DNA of 64,000 bases from Amia ocellicauda (GCF_036373705.1 NC_089863.1:3766444-3830443), one strand, 5' to 3'; shown: positions 40,380 to 53,243, counted from the first letter of the stretch. Program-made: numbers and translations. The notes: a model not told the origin generated them from the sequence alone.

Positions 40380-42940
40380 GTTCAGTGCCAGTGTGGTCAG
40401 TCAATATCAGTGTGGTCAGTAGCTCAGTGTCACAGTGTACTCAGTGTGATCAGTAGCTCAGTGCCAGTGTGGTCAGTAGCTCTGTCAGTGTGTTCAGTGC
40501 CAGTGTGTTCAGTGCCAGTGTGTTCAGTGCCAGTGTGTTCAGTAGCTCAGTGTCAGTGTGTTCAGTGCCAGTGTGTTCAGTGCCAGTGTGTTCAGTCAAT
40601 ATCAGTGTGTTCAGTAGCTCAGTGTCAGTGTGGTCAGTAGCTCAGTGTCAGTGTGTTCAGTGCCAGTGTGGTCAGTAGCTCAGTGTCAGTGTGTTCAGTG
40701 CCAGTGTGGTCAGTAGCTCAGTGTCAGTGTGGTCAGTGCCAGTGTGATCAGTAGCTCAGTGCCAGTGTGGTCAGTAGCTCAGTGTCAGTCAATATCAGTG
40801 TGTTCAGTAGCTCAGTCTCAGTGTGTTCAGTAGCTCAGTGTCACAGTGTGCTCAGTGCCAGTGTGGTCAGTCAATATCAGTGTGTTCAGAAGCTCAGTGT
40901 CACAGTGTACTCAGTGTCAGTGTGGTCAGTAGCTCAGTGTCACAGTGTACTCAGTGTGATCAGTAGCTCAGTGCCAGTGTGGTCAGTAGCTCAGTGTCAG
41001 TGTGGTCAGTGCCAGTGTGTTCAGTAGCTCAGTGTCAGTGTGTTCAGTGTCAGTGTGGTCAGTAGCTCAGTGTCAGTGTGTTCAGTGCCAGTGTGTTCAG
41101 TGCCAGTGTGGTCAGTCAATATCAGTGTGTTCAGTAGCTCAGTGTCAGTGTGGTCAGTAGCTCAGTGTCAGTGTGGTCAGTGCCAGTGTGGTCAGTAGCT
41201 CAGTGTCAGTGTGTTCAGTGCCAGTGTGTTCAGTAGCTCAGTGTCAGTGTGTTCAGTGCCAGTGTGGTCAGTAGCTCAGTGTCAGTGTGTTCAGTAGCTC
41301 AGTGTCAGTGTGTCACAGTGCCAGTGTGTTCAGTAGCTCAGTGTCAGTGTGTCACAGTGCCAGTGTGTTCAGTAGCTCAGTGTCAGTGTGTCACAGTGCC
41401 AGTGTGTTCAGTAGCTCAGTGTCAGTGTGTCACAGTGCCAGTGTGTTCAGTAGCTCAGTGTGTCACAGTGCCAGTGTGTTCAGTAGCTCAGTGTCAGTGT
41501 GTCACAGTGCCAGTGTGTTCAGTAGCTCAGTGTCAGTGTGTCACAGTGCCAGTGTGTTCAGTAGCTCAGTGTCAGTGTGTCACAGTGCCAGTGTGTTCAG
41601 TAGCTCAGTGTCAGTGTGTCACAGTGCCAGTGTGTTCAGTAGCTCAGTGTGTCACAGTGCCAGTGTGTTCAGTAGCTCAGTGTCAGTGTGTCACAGTGCC
41701 AGTGTGTTCAGTAGCTCAGTGTCAGTGTGTCACAGTGCCAGTGTGTTCAGTAGCTCAGTGTCAGTGTGTCACAGTGCCAGTGTGTTCAGTAGCTCAGTGT
41801 CAGTGTGTCACAGTGCCAGTGTGTTCAGTAGCTCAGTGTCAGTGTGTCACAGTGCCAGTGTGTTCAGTAGCTCAGTGTCAGTGTGTCACAGTGCCAGTGT
41901 GTTCAGTAGCTCAGTGTCAGTGTGTCACAGTGCCAGTGTGTTCAGTAGCTCAGTGTCAGTGTGTCACAGTGCCAGTGTGTTCAGTAGCTCAGTGTCAGTG
42001 TGTCACAGTGCCAGTGTGTTCAGTAGCTCAGTGTCAGTGTGTCACAGTGCCAGTGTGTTCAGTAGCTCAGTGTCAGTGTGTCACAGTGCCAGTGTGTTCA
42101 GTAGCTCAGTGTCAGTGTGTCACAGTGCCAGTGTGTTCAGTAGCTCAGTGTCAGTGTCACAGTGCCAGTGTGTTCAGTAGCTCAGTGTCAGTGTGTCACA
42201 GTGCCAGTGTGTTCAGTAGCTCAGTGTCAGTGTGTCACAGTGCCAGTGTGTTCAGTAGCTCAGTGTCAGTGTCACAGTGCCAGTGTGTTCAGTAGCTCAG
42301 TGTCAGTGTGTCACAGTGCCAGTGTGTTCAGTAGCTCAGTGTCAGTGTGTCACAGTGCCAGTGTGTTCAGTAGCTCAGTGTCAGTGTGTCACAGTGCCAG
42401 TGTGTTCAGTAGCTCAGTGTCAGTGTGTCACAGTGCCAGTGTGTTCAGTAGCTCAGTGTCAGTGTGTCACAGTGCCAGTGTGTTCAGTAGCTCAGTGTCA
42501 GTGTGTCACAGTGCCAGTGTGTTCAGTAGCTCAGTGTCAGTGTGTCACAGTGCCAGTGTGTTCAGTAGCTCAGTGTCAGTGTGTCACAGTGCCAGTGTGT
42601 TCAGTAGCTCAGTGTCAGTGTGTCACAGTGCCAGTGTGTTCAGTAGCTCAGTGTCAGTGTGTCACAGTGCCAGTGTGTTCAGTAGCTCAGTGTCAGTGTG
42701 TCACAGTGCCAGTGTGTTCAGTAGCTCAGTGTCAGTGTGTCACAGTGCCAGTGTGTTCAGTAGCTCAGTGTCAGTGTGTCACAGTGCCAGTGTGTTCAGT
42801 AGCTCAGTGTCAGTGTCACAGTGCCAGTGTGTTCAGTAGCTCAGTGTCAGTGTGTCACAGTGCCAGTGTGTTCAGTAGCTCAGTGTCAGTGTGTCACAGT
42901 GCCAGTGTGTTCAGTAGCTCAGTGTCAGTGTCACAGTGCT
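40380..42940. repeat. 2.5 kb minisatellite with homogeneous 39-bp units
   Basis: From about 41285 to 42935 a 39-bp unit (AGTGTCAGTGTGTCACAGTG + CCAGTGTGTTCAGTAGCTC) repeats about 40 times with near-identity; a few units are shortened, for example to 33 bp. From 40380 to 41285 the same words occur in scrambled, more diverged order. Since 39 is divisible by three, stop-free frames persist for hundreds of codons, giving serine/cysteine/valine-rich pseudo-proteins up to 348 aa. There is no start context, splice logic or family resemblance. Confidence 0.95.
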
Positions 42941-42959
42941 AGGCTGTAGCTTGGTAGAC

Positions 42960-43380
42960 TTGTAGACAAATACAAAAAGAGCGAAAATCCCGACCCTTCA
43001 CACGGTCCGCAGATCCCGCACAGCCGGCAGGTCATCGCGCCCGCAGCCCCCTCGCGTTCTCGAACACGGCGCTCTGACGGCGGACGGTGGCCGGGAGGGA
43101 CCTCGGCCGGGCTGGCGGCGCTCCAGACCTGTGGCGAGCTGGCGGGAGCATCTGAGGTCAGTGCGGTTTCGCAACGTCGTCCGCATTGTGCAAAAGCGGC
43201 CGGGCTACGGGGACAGGGGGGACACGGACACCGGGGAGAACAGCCCCAGCAACCGACACGGAGAGTACAATCCCCCCAGCCTGCAGGTGTAGAAACACCC
43301 CGACACCACAGGGATGCAAACACACTGGTGTCGTCTTAGAAAAGGGAACGTGTGTGTGTAGCAGATCATCGGGCATTTAA

Positions 43381-43417
<37 letters not shown>

Positions 43418-44420
43418 CCCGTCTGGACAACAGCGCGTTTCAGTTTTACACCTGTCTGTGGACAGAGCACTGCCAATACACACTATACTATACTATACTA
43501 TACTATACTATACTATACTATACTATACACACTGCCATTTCCCACGCTTCCAAGCGAACACCAAAACTGCCGCGAAGTTCCTTGAAAGTGAACATGAGGA
43601 ACAATTGAGCAGGTACACCAGCACTACAGAATGTGCACTGCCTAATAACAGCAACAACACCCATCATCATCATCATCATCATCATCAAGAGCAGGCACAA
43701 CAGTTCCACTGTAATCACTCTAGAATCAACCCCCCAATTAACAATTCAGTTGAAATGTGATTTTCCAATATGTGTACATTATTATTATTATCAAAAATAA
43801 CACTAATATGAGCCCGGTTTAGGCTGCGACAGCAGCGACACAAAGCAATCAGATACCTTTAATTAAGGCGCTGAGTTCCTGGAAGCGGCGGCCGCGGCGG
43901 CGCTCGGAATCGGTCTTCCAAGAAGCGCCCGGCGGCCGATTCTGAGAACCGGGCTGGCGGCGCGTACCATCGCCTCAGCGCGGCGGGGGGGGGGTTGTGT
44001 TGGTGCTTGTGTGTGCATCCTCGGAGTACCGGGCCGCCGTCGCACGGAGACAGTTTTGCTGATAGAGGCGTGTGAGGCTGACACTGTGACTCCTATCGGT
44101 CTGCCGAGGTGTGGGGCTTTTTTCCCTACAAATGAAATCAGTGTACCCCCCCGGGGACTTGGGCGAGCCCGGCTGGGGAAAGTCACATGTGCATGTAAAC
44201 ACGGTGAGGTCAGCGCCGCTTCTCAGAAATGCGCCGGGGAAGGAGGCGCGACTGAGGCTTTCTCGGTTTCTCGTAGATTTGAGCCGCTTTCGGGGAAACT
44301 CGTCCCCTGTGCTTCGGGGGATGCGAGCCCGGGAGCCACTCATGCACAAATGCTCTCTTCTGGTTTCAGTCATGATGAGACATTAGCCGGGGAAGCCTTG
44401 ACACTCAAGGGAGCAGCCAT
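42960..44420. promoter_or_regulatory. GC-rich, CpG-bearing block of unknown role
   Basis: Two CpG-rich stretches (about 43010-43260 and 43880-44350) flank CA (43383-43415), TATAC (43480-43526), CAT (about 43660-43686) and other microsatellites. No exon was recognised. It could be a distal promoter or enhancer for trip6 or an undetected noncoding transcript. Confidence 0.3.
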
Positions 44421-44782
44421 GATTTATTTTCCCACGCAGCCCACCATAAACCCCGCAGTGGACCAGAATAGCCCTGACATAAACACATTAACAACAAACG
44501 TGGGAATGCATTCTTATTATTTTGATGATGATGATGCTTAAATCACAAGCCGTTTGCACACAACCCCCCCGTTTTAAAGTGGGATCGCGGATTACTGTCC
44601 CGCTGCAGAATATTTAATCTTAATCCACGAATTGGAAACCGTACCGGGGCAAATCCCAAGAGATCAGGATTACTGGAAAACCAAGCGCAAAGCTGATTGT
44701 AAAAAAGACAAGTGTGCAACGCCAGCACAACACAGCCGGCTTGGTAGCAAATAGCAATACAAATAGTAACAACAAGAACAAT

Positions 44783-44788
44783 AATAAA

Positions 44789-44839
<51 letters not shown>

Positions 44840-45010
44840 TAACCCTTTCGCTCACTTCTATCAGACATATTCTAACATTGTCTAGGGGTGACTAACACGC
44901 ATTTAAACGCAATATTTCAGGAGCATTGATTTAGCATTTATTTTTGATCAGTGTTAGTTTCCCTGTAAAACAAAACATAATGGCAATTTTAACGACAATA
45001 ACAACAACAA

Positions 45011-45045
<35 letters not shown>

Positions 45046-45115
45046 ATAATAATAATAATAATAATAATAAAAAGAAGAAGAAGAAGAAGAAGAAGAAGAA
45101 GAAGAAGAAGAAGAA
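44783..45115. repeat. AAT, ACT and AAG trinucleotide microsatellites
   Basis: (AAT)n at 44783-44838, then (ACT)n/(AAT)n at 45012-45070 and (AAG)n at about 45072-45113. The two AAT arrays are each followed by AATTAACCC[T/C]TTCG + CACTTCTATC-type sequence (44838 and 45126), so the microsatellite plus flank is itself duplicated. A further (CT)n then (AAT)n pair lies at 46207-46300. Confidence 0.85.
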
Positions 45116-45379
45116 AAAGAAGAAAAATTAACCCCTTCGGCCACTTCTATCGGATATGCATCCTAATCAAGGTCTAGGGGCTGATAATAATCACACTATT
45201 ATGTCAGCTAGGACATATAAATATATAAAGCAGTGTTCATATCGTATTTCCTCTTCGAAAGCCTGTGCAGTGGTTTTGCACAAACTCCGCGCATGTATTT
45301 TTAGGGACAGCGGTCATTATAAGTAAGAGGCTTCAGGAGCCCCATCTGCTCCATGCGTGCTCCTGCACACAGCGGCCTG

Positions 45380-45425
45380 TCCCACCCGTGTCCCGGCGCG
45401 CTGACGTCACACGGGTGGAATGCGG
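45380..45425 (+). promoter_or_regulatory. CRE-like site within a small palindrome, candidate trip6 promoter
   Basis: A perfect cAMP-response element TGACGTCA at 45402-45409 lies between inverted 10-mers CCACCCGTGT (45382-45391) and ACACGGGTGG (45410-45419), in GC-rich sequence about 2.2 kb upstream of the trip6 start. The assignment to trip6 is by position only. Confidence 0.35.
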
Positions 45426-46016
45426 TGACGACATAGGCCTGAACAGAGAGGCAGGAGCCCAGAAAAAAGCCAGCTAAACTTTTAAAGTCGGGTAAAATAC
45501 CATCTAATATGGCTCTGAGTGTCTGAGGGGGGGTGCGAGCGAGAGAAAGGGAAGGAGAGGGACTGGTGTGTGTTGTGCGTTCATTGCAATCGGGGTGAAA
45601 GTTGGGAGGGAGAAACTATTAAACACAAAGAGCGGGGTGGCTAATAAGTGTAACTGTGTCGAGCAACAAGTGATGGTGCCAGACTGCGGCGGGGGGAAAG
45701 GGAAACATGCCGTTTTAAATGTAGGTTTGCGCAAATTGCAGGGCTGAAGCTGCGGGCAGGGACGCGCCTGCAACGTCTGCATATCTGGAAGCTGAGACAG
45801 TCGCTATAAATAATGCAGCTTTTAAATACAAGTCGGGCCGGAAAAGTGTGTGAGGGGGAGCGTGCAAAAGTACGGCTGGGTTTCACATAATAATGCAGTT
45901 AAAATGGGCATGCATGCACGGTGCAGCTGCTGTGCTTCAGTGAGCTCGTCTTCATGCACCACGGTGTGTCACGGGTGGGGGATAGAAAATAACCGATTTT
46001 CATGTTTCCTCCCCAG

Positions 46017-46079
46017 ATAAAATAGTCCAGGACGGAGGGAAGGGGGAGGAAAGCGCAGACGTGCAGGATTGTGCACAAG
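46017..46079 (+). other. trip6: Candidate trip6 untranslated exon
   Basis: A pyrimidine-rich acceptor (TTTCCTCCCCAG) and a consensus donor (CACAAG|GTAAGC) bound a 63-bp segment. It has no ATG, so it would be 5' UTR spliced to the exon that starts at 47560. Confidence 0.4.
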
Positions 46080-46208
46080 GTAAGCAGGGCAAATATTAGT
46101 TTGTTTTTTTTCTTCTCGGGGTCAGGGTGGTTAAATAGTAACGTGTCGGGTCCACGTCGTCATCTGCGCTACAAGTTTTCTCTCCGATGATACCACGTCC
46201 CATTGGTG

Positions 46209-46265
<57 letters not shown>

Positions 46266-46272
46266 GAAGTAC

Positions 46273-46303
<31 letters not shown>

Positions 46304-47566
46304 CAACATCGAAAATGAAAATGAAGTGCACATGGCATGGATCAAAGCCAAGCAATTATGACGTAAATGCATATCCACGAAGCTCTGATCGGAATCAGTG
46401 AGCTGGCAGGCTAGACATCAGCTTCCTAACCGTAGTTTTTATGCATTTATTAGTGTTACCAGTTAGAGAAATCCACTGAAAACACGTAGGATCTTTGGGT
46501 GTCTTTTAAGTTAGACACGCACACAAGCACATCTATATTTTCCGTGTTGTGATTGTGCAACGGCACTGCACCCCGGGCCTACCAGGCACCGGGCTCGATT
46601 CTGTCTCGATGGCCGAGTCTGCCCGATCTTGGGCTGGGGGAGTGTGTTCGCTCTCATTGCAACTTTGGATTATATGATTCAAATTACTTACCGTAGCCAA
46701 AACAAATAAAGTTGACAGTAGTTTTTATATACTGTAAATACTTTAATCCCCTTCAGGTGATTGCAATAACACTTGTAAAATTGAAACTTTCAGGTATTTG
46801 TTTAATCACTGTAACGGTCATAGGATGTGTGTGAATTTTGGCAGCGCACCCGTACAGCTGACCAGTCCTATTTATTATTCATGTATTCATTTACATGACG
46901 GCCTTGAGTATAATGGCATAAGCTCTCGCATTTCCTTATTATTATTATTATTACAGCACCACAGAACACAATTATAAACTGGGTTGTCTTCAGGGTTTCC
47001 AGTTTCATGGCCAAGTTCAGGTGACCTTGGAGGCTTTGCTGAGCTGTGATTGTGCATCCTGCCCAGCTGCAGGCTTGTGTGCAGGAGTGTCTTCTTCACT
47101 ACAGTCCTCTGTGTGACCAAAGCAGCTTCCCAGACCCGCAGCCCGAACCGCAGCCCCAGCTCACGCCAGCATTTCACGCTGGGCCGCTACACCCATCCAA
47201 ACCCGAGGCGGGCAGCTGGCGGGGACGACGACAATGGCTATTGTGTGCCAGTCCGGAGGGGGGCGGAGGACGGTCTGTGGAATTCCCCTTCTGGAAAAGT
47301 GTGTCTCTCTCCCTCTCCTTGCAACAAAGCCATTGTTTTTGTCCAGCCTGTCGCCACGGGAAAGCTCCAGGTCCTTCCCTGTCGAGCAGCTGTAAACGCC
47401 AAAATGTCGCCACATCTGTGGCAGTGTGAGGGACACCGAATGTCCTCGGACCGCTCGGTTTTATTTTTTGCCACCCACTGAACCTCTGGGAGAAGCTCGC
47501 TAAGCTCTCCACCGCTCCTGACCACTCCGTTAATCAAAATCTCTCTCTCTCCTCGGCAGGGAAGGA

Positions 47567-50500
47567 ATGTCTGGCCCCACCTGGCTGCCCCCGAGGACTC
47601 TGGGAAGCCCCGAGCGGCCAGTCGCCTCCGTCCCCAGCCCCAGCCCCGCCTTCTACAGACCGCCTAAGAAGGCAGCCGGCGAAGCCAAGCCCAAATACAG
47701 CCACTACGACCAGAACGGCGCCGGGGGTGGAATGGCGACCAGATACGTGGCGACGGGTCCCACAGGTGAGAAGACGACGGCGATGACCGAAAACGATGCG
47801 AATAATCATATTGAAACCTAGGGGTTGACAGTCCGGTGCCCGTGTCTCCCCGTGTCCCAGGTGGGCCCCCGCCCCTCAAGCACCCCGAGGGCCCTGGGGG
47901 GGGCGCTTTCCGACCACTGTCGCCCACATCGGCCGAGCACTATTACCCGGCAGCCCCGGCGGTCAAAGAGGAGCGGTCTGGCTGGAGCCCCCATGTGAAC
48001 CCCTACGAGCTGCAGGTAAGAAAAGGACTATAGCGCAGTATGGTATAGGACCCACACTGGAGCAGCACTGTAGTATACTGTAGTGTGGTGTAGTAATGAG
48101 GCTCGGGGGTCACTCCTCTCTCGTTCCGCACAGGTGAGGGGCCCCGACAGGCAGGGTGGCCCCCTGTCCGCCATCGACGCCGAGATCGACTCCCTCACCA
48201 GCATGCTGGCCCACATGGAGCACCACCCCCAGCCGCCCCGGCCCCAGGTACCCAGCTCCTGCCTGCCTCCCCCTCACAGCGAAACAGCATCGCAGCAGGA
48301 AGTGACGCGTATAAACGCGCACACATAGAGATATAGACGTACACCATATGTAATGCCAAAGCCCTCGGTGATGGAGAACTAGGAATTTCTCGTGTGCGTC
48401 TGGCGTGTGCCGTGTGTTTGTCTGCCATGTGTGTCTGCTGTGTCGCGCTATTAAAAAAGTAAATTAAGGTCAATTAGTTCAATTAAGTAATTAAGTCCAT
48501 CCTATTGCAGGTCTATGACAACGTGCAGTACACCAAACACCAGGGGGAGCTGAGGTACCAGCCCAGCCTGCAGGGCAGCCCGACCCAGGGCTCCCCGGCC
48601 GCCATGTACCCCCACTCTCCGGGTCAGTACCACCCGGCGCCCCAGTACGCCCCTGCCACCTCCGCCGCCCCGCCCCAGGGCTACCCCTACCCACCCCCGG
48701 GGCCCCGCGCCTACCCCCAGCCCATGCCCGCCTCCTATACCACCACCTCGGCGCCCACCGGCCCGCGCTTCAGCATCCAGGTGAAGAGCGCCCAGCCGGT
48801 CAGCACATATGTCCAGTCCGGCCGGCAGGCGGAGCAGGCCTACGCGCCCCCCCCGCCCCGCCACCAGCAGCCCCCGCCCTCCTCCCGGGCCCCCGCGCCC
48901 ACACCGCCGCCGCCCCACCACCACCACCTGGTCCAGGAGCGGGGCGGCCAGCCGGGGTACCTGTCCGAGGGTGGGCAGGGCTGGTACCACTCCGCCGGCC
49001 CCCCGCTGCCCCAGCCCCAGCCCCAGGAGGAGGCGGAGAGGGGGTACGGGCAGAAGGGCGCAGGGGCCGGTGCCACCCAGCACGCCCAGCCGGCCAGAGT
49101 GGTCCAGCCACAGAGGAGCCCCGAGTCGCTGCCCTCCGCCTCGACCCAGCACTCCGGCTTCCTGCACAGCAAGGTGAAAGAATGGGAGAGAGGGAGGGGG
49201 AAGGAGAGAGGGATAGATAGATAGAGAGTGGGAGGAATGGAGGGAGAGGGAAGGGGAGAGGGGAAGAGAGGTATTGAGGGAAGGAGCGGGAAAGAAGGGG
49301 AGAGGAGAAAGGAGGAGGGGGGTGGAAGAGGAAAAGTGGTGGAGAGGGAAGAAAGGGAGAATGAGGGGAAGGGAAAGAGTAGGAGAGGGAAAGGGGAGAG
49401 GGAATGAGTGTGAAAGAAGGGGAGAGGAGGAGAGAGTGGGGAAAAGGGAAAGGGGGAGTGAAAGGGAGGGAAGATGAGAAGGGGGTGAGGGGAAGAAACA
49501 GGGAAAGAGGGAGGAGGAAAGAAGGAGAGAGAAGTAGAGAAAGGTGGAGGGAATAAAGAGAAGGAGGGAGAGGGAAAGTTAGAGGTGTAGAGGGAGGGGA
49601 GAGAAGGGGAGTGGGGAGGGGGAGAGAGCATGCCTTGGTTAGGTTTTCTTGTACATCTGTTAGTATTACTGTGTCTGACTGCTGGCTGACCCGTGGTGTG
49701 CTCTCTCGGCCACCAGGGGGCGATGCCGCGGCCGGAGGAGGAGCTGGACAGACTGACCAAGAAGCTGGTGTATGACATGAACCACCCCCCCACCGAGGAG
49801 TACTTTGGTACGGCCCACTCCCTGTGCCTGCGTTGAGTTCGTTTATTAGTGATGTGTGAAATCATTATGAAATTGGGTTCATACTCGACAGCAGGGGGGC
49901 AGACTCCAGTCCTGGGGGGCCGCAGAGTCCGGAGTCTGACCCCCCCGCTCTACAGGAACGGGTACACCATTGACAAAGTCCTCCCCTCTCTCGCTCCCCC
50001 CTGCTCCTCTCCCACTCTTCTTCTCCTTCTGTCTGCCCCATTCTCTCCTCTCCCTCTCTCCCCCTGCTCTCCTCTCTTCCTTTTCTCTGCTCCTCTCGCC
50101 CTCTTTCCACCCTTCCTCCCTCTCCATCATTTCTTTCTGTCCCTGCCCCGTCCCTCTTTCCCGCCTCTCTTCCTTCTCTCTGCCCACTCTCCTCCCCTCT
50201 CCTCTCCCCTCCTCCTGCAGGCCGCTGTGCGCGCTGTGGGGAGAACGTGCTGGGCGACGGCAGCGGCTGCGTGGCGATGGAGCAGGTCTTCCACGTTGGC
50301 TGCTTCACCTGCATCACCTGCCAGGCGCGGCTGCGCGGGCAGCCCTTCTACGCCGTGGACAAGAAGAGCTACTGCGAGAACTGCTACATCGTGAGCACGG
50401 GGGGCTTTAGGACCGGGGGGTCTGTGGGGCGGGGTGGGCGTCTGTGACGGGGGTCTCGAGGGTACTGGGGTCTGTGAGAGGGGTGTCGTCTGACTCGTGC

Positions 50501-51367
50501 GCTCTGCCGCCCCCCCCCCCGCAGAGCACGCTGGAGCGCTGTTCCAAGTGCTCCCACCCCATCCTGGACCGCATCCTGCGCGCCATGGGCAAGGTGTACC
50601 ACCCGCGCTGCTTCTGCTGCGTGGTGTGCGGCCGCTGCCTGGACGGGGTGCCCTTCACCGTGGACGCCACCTCCCAGATCCACTGCATCGAGGACTTCCA
50701 CAGGTCAGGCCCGGCGGGGCGGGGGGGCGGGGTGGGTGTCGTGAGTAGGGAGAGGGGCTGAGGGCCAGGGACAGAGAGGGGGACTAGGAGACCCTCTAGT
50801 GGCCAAACGGTGCAGCACTCTTCATATATACAAAAGCACATCTCTTCATAATACAGAGGCAGGGCATGAATGACTGATGTAATAATTGATAAAAAACAAG
50901 CAATAAATAAAGTAAATTTTGTTAATTTAAAACTCCTCTCTCCCCCTCCCCCTCTATCCATCTCTCCGCTTCTCTCTCGCCTCCCTCCCCTCTCCCTCTC
51001 TCCCTCTCTCAGGAAGTTCGCCCCGCGCTGCTCGGTGTGTGGCCAGGCCATCATGCCGGAGCCGGGGCAGGAGGAGACGGTGCGCATCGTGGCCCTGGAC
51101 CGCAGCTTCCACGTCAACTGCTACATGTGTGAGGTAGGCGATGGCACGGGGGTCCGGTGTGTGAGCTGGGGCAGTTTGAACACCCTGTCCTTCACTCTCC
51201 CTCCCTCTCACCCCCTTCTCTCGCTCCCCCGGCAGGAGTGCGGGCTGCTGCTGTCCTCGGAGGGCGAGGGCCGGGGCTGCTACCCGCTGGACGGACACAT
51301 CCTGTGCAAGAGCTGCAGCGCCCGGCGCATCCAGGAGCTCAGCGCCAAGATCTCCACCGACTGCTAG
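47567..51367 (+). CDS. trip6: trip6: thyroid receptor-interacting protein 6, zyxin-family LIM protein
   Basis: Adaptor of focal adhesions and nucleus, binding actin-regulatory and signalling partners. Nine coding exons: 47567-47765 (exon from 47560), 47861-48015, 48134-48247, 48511-49173, 49717-49807, 50221-50390, 50525-50703, 51013-51133 and 51236-51367 (stop TAG). They join in frame to 607 aa (human TRIP6 476). The start is fixed by MSGPTWLPP, the TRIP6 N-terminus. An LD-like helix (LSAIDAEIDSLTSMLAHME) and a long proline/tyrosine-rich region (about 160-375) precede ELDRLTKKLVYDMNHPP and three LIM domains: LIM1 from CARCGENVLG, LIM2 from CSKCSHPILDRILRAMGK, LIM3 from CSVCGQAIMPEPGQEETVRI. 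The protein ends STDC, the family PDZ-binding tail. The length excess lies in the proline-rich exon. Confidence 0.96.
49175..49630. repeat. GA-rich purine tract in a trip6 intron
   Basis: About 450 bp of GGGAGAGG/GAAAGAAGGGG-type sequence directly after the donor of the proline-rich exon. The complement produces a spurious serine/proline/phenylalanine-rich frame that runs on into the antisense of that exon. A second pyrimidine tract, 49975-50220, leads into the LIM1 exon acceptor. Confidence 0.85.
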
Positions 51368-53243
51368 CGGGACGTCCCGGCACCGGCCCGTCCAGACCCG
51401 GCCGCTCTCCCCGAATTCTGGACTGTCCCCTTCTGTACACGCGCTCTCGCTGTCGCACACACGCAAGAGGGGAGACACACAAGGGGTTATTATATACATA
51501 TGTTTAATGGCTGCCGGTTTTTGGGTCCTCGGCACACATGGGTGGGGTCAGACTCCAGTCCTGGGGGGCCGGGGTGTCTGCTGAATGTGGTCCCTTCATC
51601 GTCCGGGTCCCGGGTGCGACTTTTTGGTTCCGCTTTTTTTTATTTTATTGTTGGCAGGGTTTTTTTTGGGGGGGGGTTAACCTGTGATGCTTTCTCTGCT
51701 GACACTTTTTTTGTGTGTATGGTGGGGGGCAGGGGGCCTGAAATTGCTCTGTCTGTCCGGGACTCTGGCCTCCTTTGGACAGATGTCAAGCCCGGCCAAA
51801 TTCTGGTCCCGAGGAAACCCAGTCCACAGATTCCCCTCGTCGCCCCCTGGCGGCCGGGGGTGTCCGAGACTTCCTGGTTGGTGCAAATGGGCTACCCCCC
51901 CCAGATCTGTGCAGACGGGGAGGGGCCCACTGTTACAGTGCCCGCCCGGATGTTATTATAAACCTTGTCTGTGGGGGTCAGCCATTTTGTTTCTGTGTCT
52001 TTTGTTCTTGTGTTTACATCTTGCCCGGGGCCTCTGAAGAATCTCTGGCAAAGGACTGTGGCCCCTTGGGGTCAAGGGCGGGGAGGAAAAGAGAGGGAAT
52101 CGGGTGTGGGGAAGGGTTGTCGAAAAATTGGAGCTTTAAGTTTAAAACGGGCTTCTCCCAGCAGTGTGTTTTGTTCTTGTTTTTTGTATTCTGGTCCGTC
52201 CACCTCTCTCTCCGGCCGTCCCTGTCCATGCAGTGCCTGGTTCTGATTGCACAGAAGCAGATGGGCGCTGGGGAACGAAGCTGTCTGTCTGTCTCTCTCT
52301 GGCTCTCTGGGCGAGACCAGCTCAAATCTAAAATTTTGAAGGTGTATCCTCTGGCTGCCCGCGGGAGGGTCGAGGTTTCGATTTGGTCCGAGCCCATGTC
52401 GGCCTGCGTGTCTTTGTCCTTCTCTGTGCTTCTAGTTGTCCTGTCTTTCTGTCTGTCCCGGTATTAGTCGATCCTGACCGTCTTGTGTTCGTCTGGCTGT
52501 CGCTCTGTCTATGGTGCCGTCTCATCCCGTCCCTCTGCCGCTCTCTGCGTCTGTCCTCAGCTTTCACTTGTCTCTCTGTCTGTGTCTGCATGTCCACGGG
52601 TGACGGGGCGGCCGCTGGCACGCGGTGCTCCGAGACGCCCCGCTGTGCTGAAGGTACTCCAGGTTCTACTGCGCTCTGTGAAGTTTGCAACACGGGGGCA
52701 GGGGGCTGGGCTGTATAAGCAGTAGGGTGCCCTGATAATAATAATAATAATAATCGTAATAATAATATACAGAAGCACTACAAGAGGATCTGATTCAGAG
52801 CATCACTAAGACGCACACTATTATTGTTTGGGATTTATTTTTCCTGGCGTGTGTGTGTGTGTGTGTGTGGGGTGGGGTGGGCTGGGGCGCAGACGGGCAC
52901 CAGGGAACCAACACAAACCCAGCGAGCGCTGCAGTGCGGAGGGAGACACGGGGGTGGCGTGTCGTGTTGGTTATCGGCGTGGGAGGGAGACGGGTCCCGC
53001 TGGCCCGGCTTGGATGTTGCTGGTTCAAATCCAGGCCGTGCCACCACGGCGGAGGGAGTGGGGTGGGCAGAGGGAGTGGGGTGTGTAGTGGGAGGTGGGG
53101 ATTGCTGAAGTGTCCCCACCCCCTCGGTCCTGCAGACTCCATTGCAGCGTTTGTTGTGTGTCCTGTCCCCCCCCAGTGTAATAATTGTCTTAACCCCTCC
53201 TCCGGTGGTAAGACGGTTCTGGGTGCCAGCTGCGGTTAATAAA
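51368..53243 (+). other. trip6: trip6 3' UTR (inferred)
   Basis: No exon follows the stop codon. The first strong AATAAA I see is at 53238-53243 (GGTTAATAAAGACTC), followed by GT-rich sequence, implying a UTR of about 1.9 kb. It contains an AAT microsatellite (52734-52765), a GT run (52849-52868) and, at about 53029-53039, a tRNA B-box-like GGTTCAAATCC that may mark a SINE relic. Confidence 0.45.

Noticed and set aside
41285-42935. CRISPR-like array
   Set aside because: Regular 39-bp periodicity is from contiguous identical units with no unique spacers, in a vertebrate genome.
41249-42942. Open frames of 348, 297, 225 and 221 codons (Ser/Cys/Val/Gln-rich)
   Set aside because: They arise because the 39-bp minisatellite unit is a multiple of three and lacks stops in several frames; the peptides are pure 13-residue repeats present in overlapping frames.
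43863-44541. Overlapping frames of 107-176 codons in the GC-rich block
   Set aside because: Open on both strands because of GC richness, with no domain or splice support; kept only as a possible regulatory island.
48502-49865. Long antisense frames (221 and 341 codons) opposite trip6
   Set aside because: Shadows of the GC-rich proline-rich exon and the adjacent GA tract; the sense strand has clear family matches and splice sites.
53000-53060. tRNA gene at the B-box-like GGTTCAAATCC
   Set aside because: I cannot fold a complete cloverleaf with A box and acceptor stem; more likely a SINE-derived remnant.
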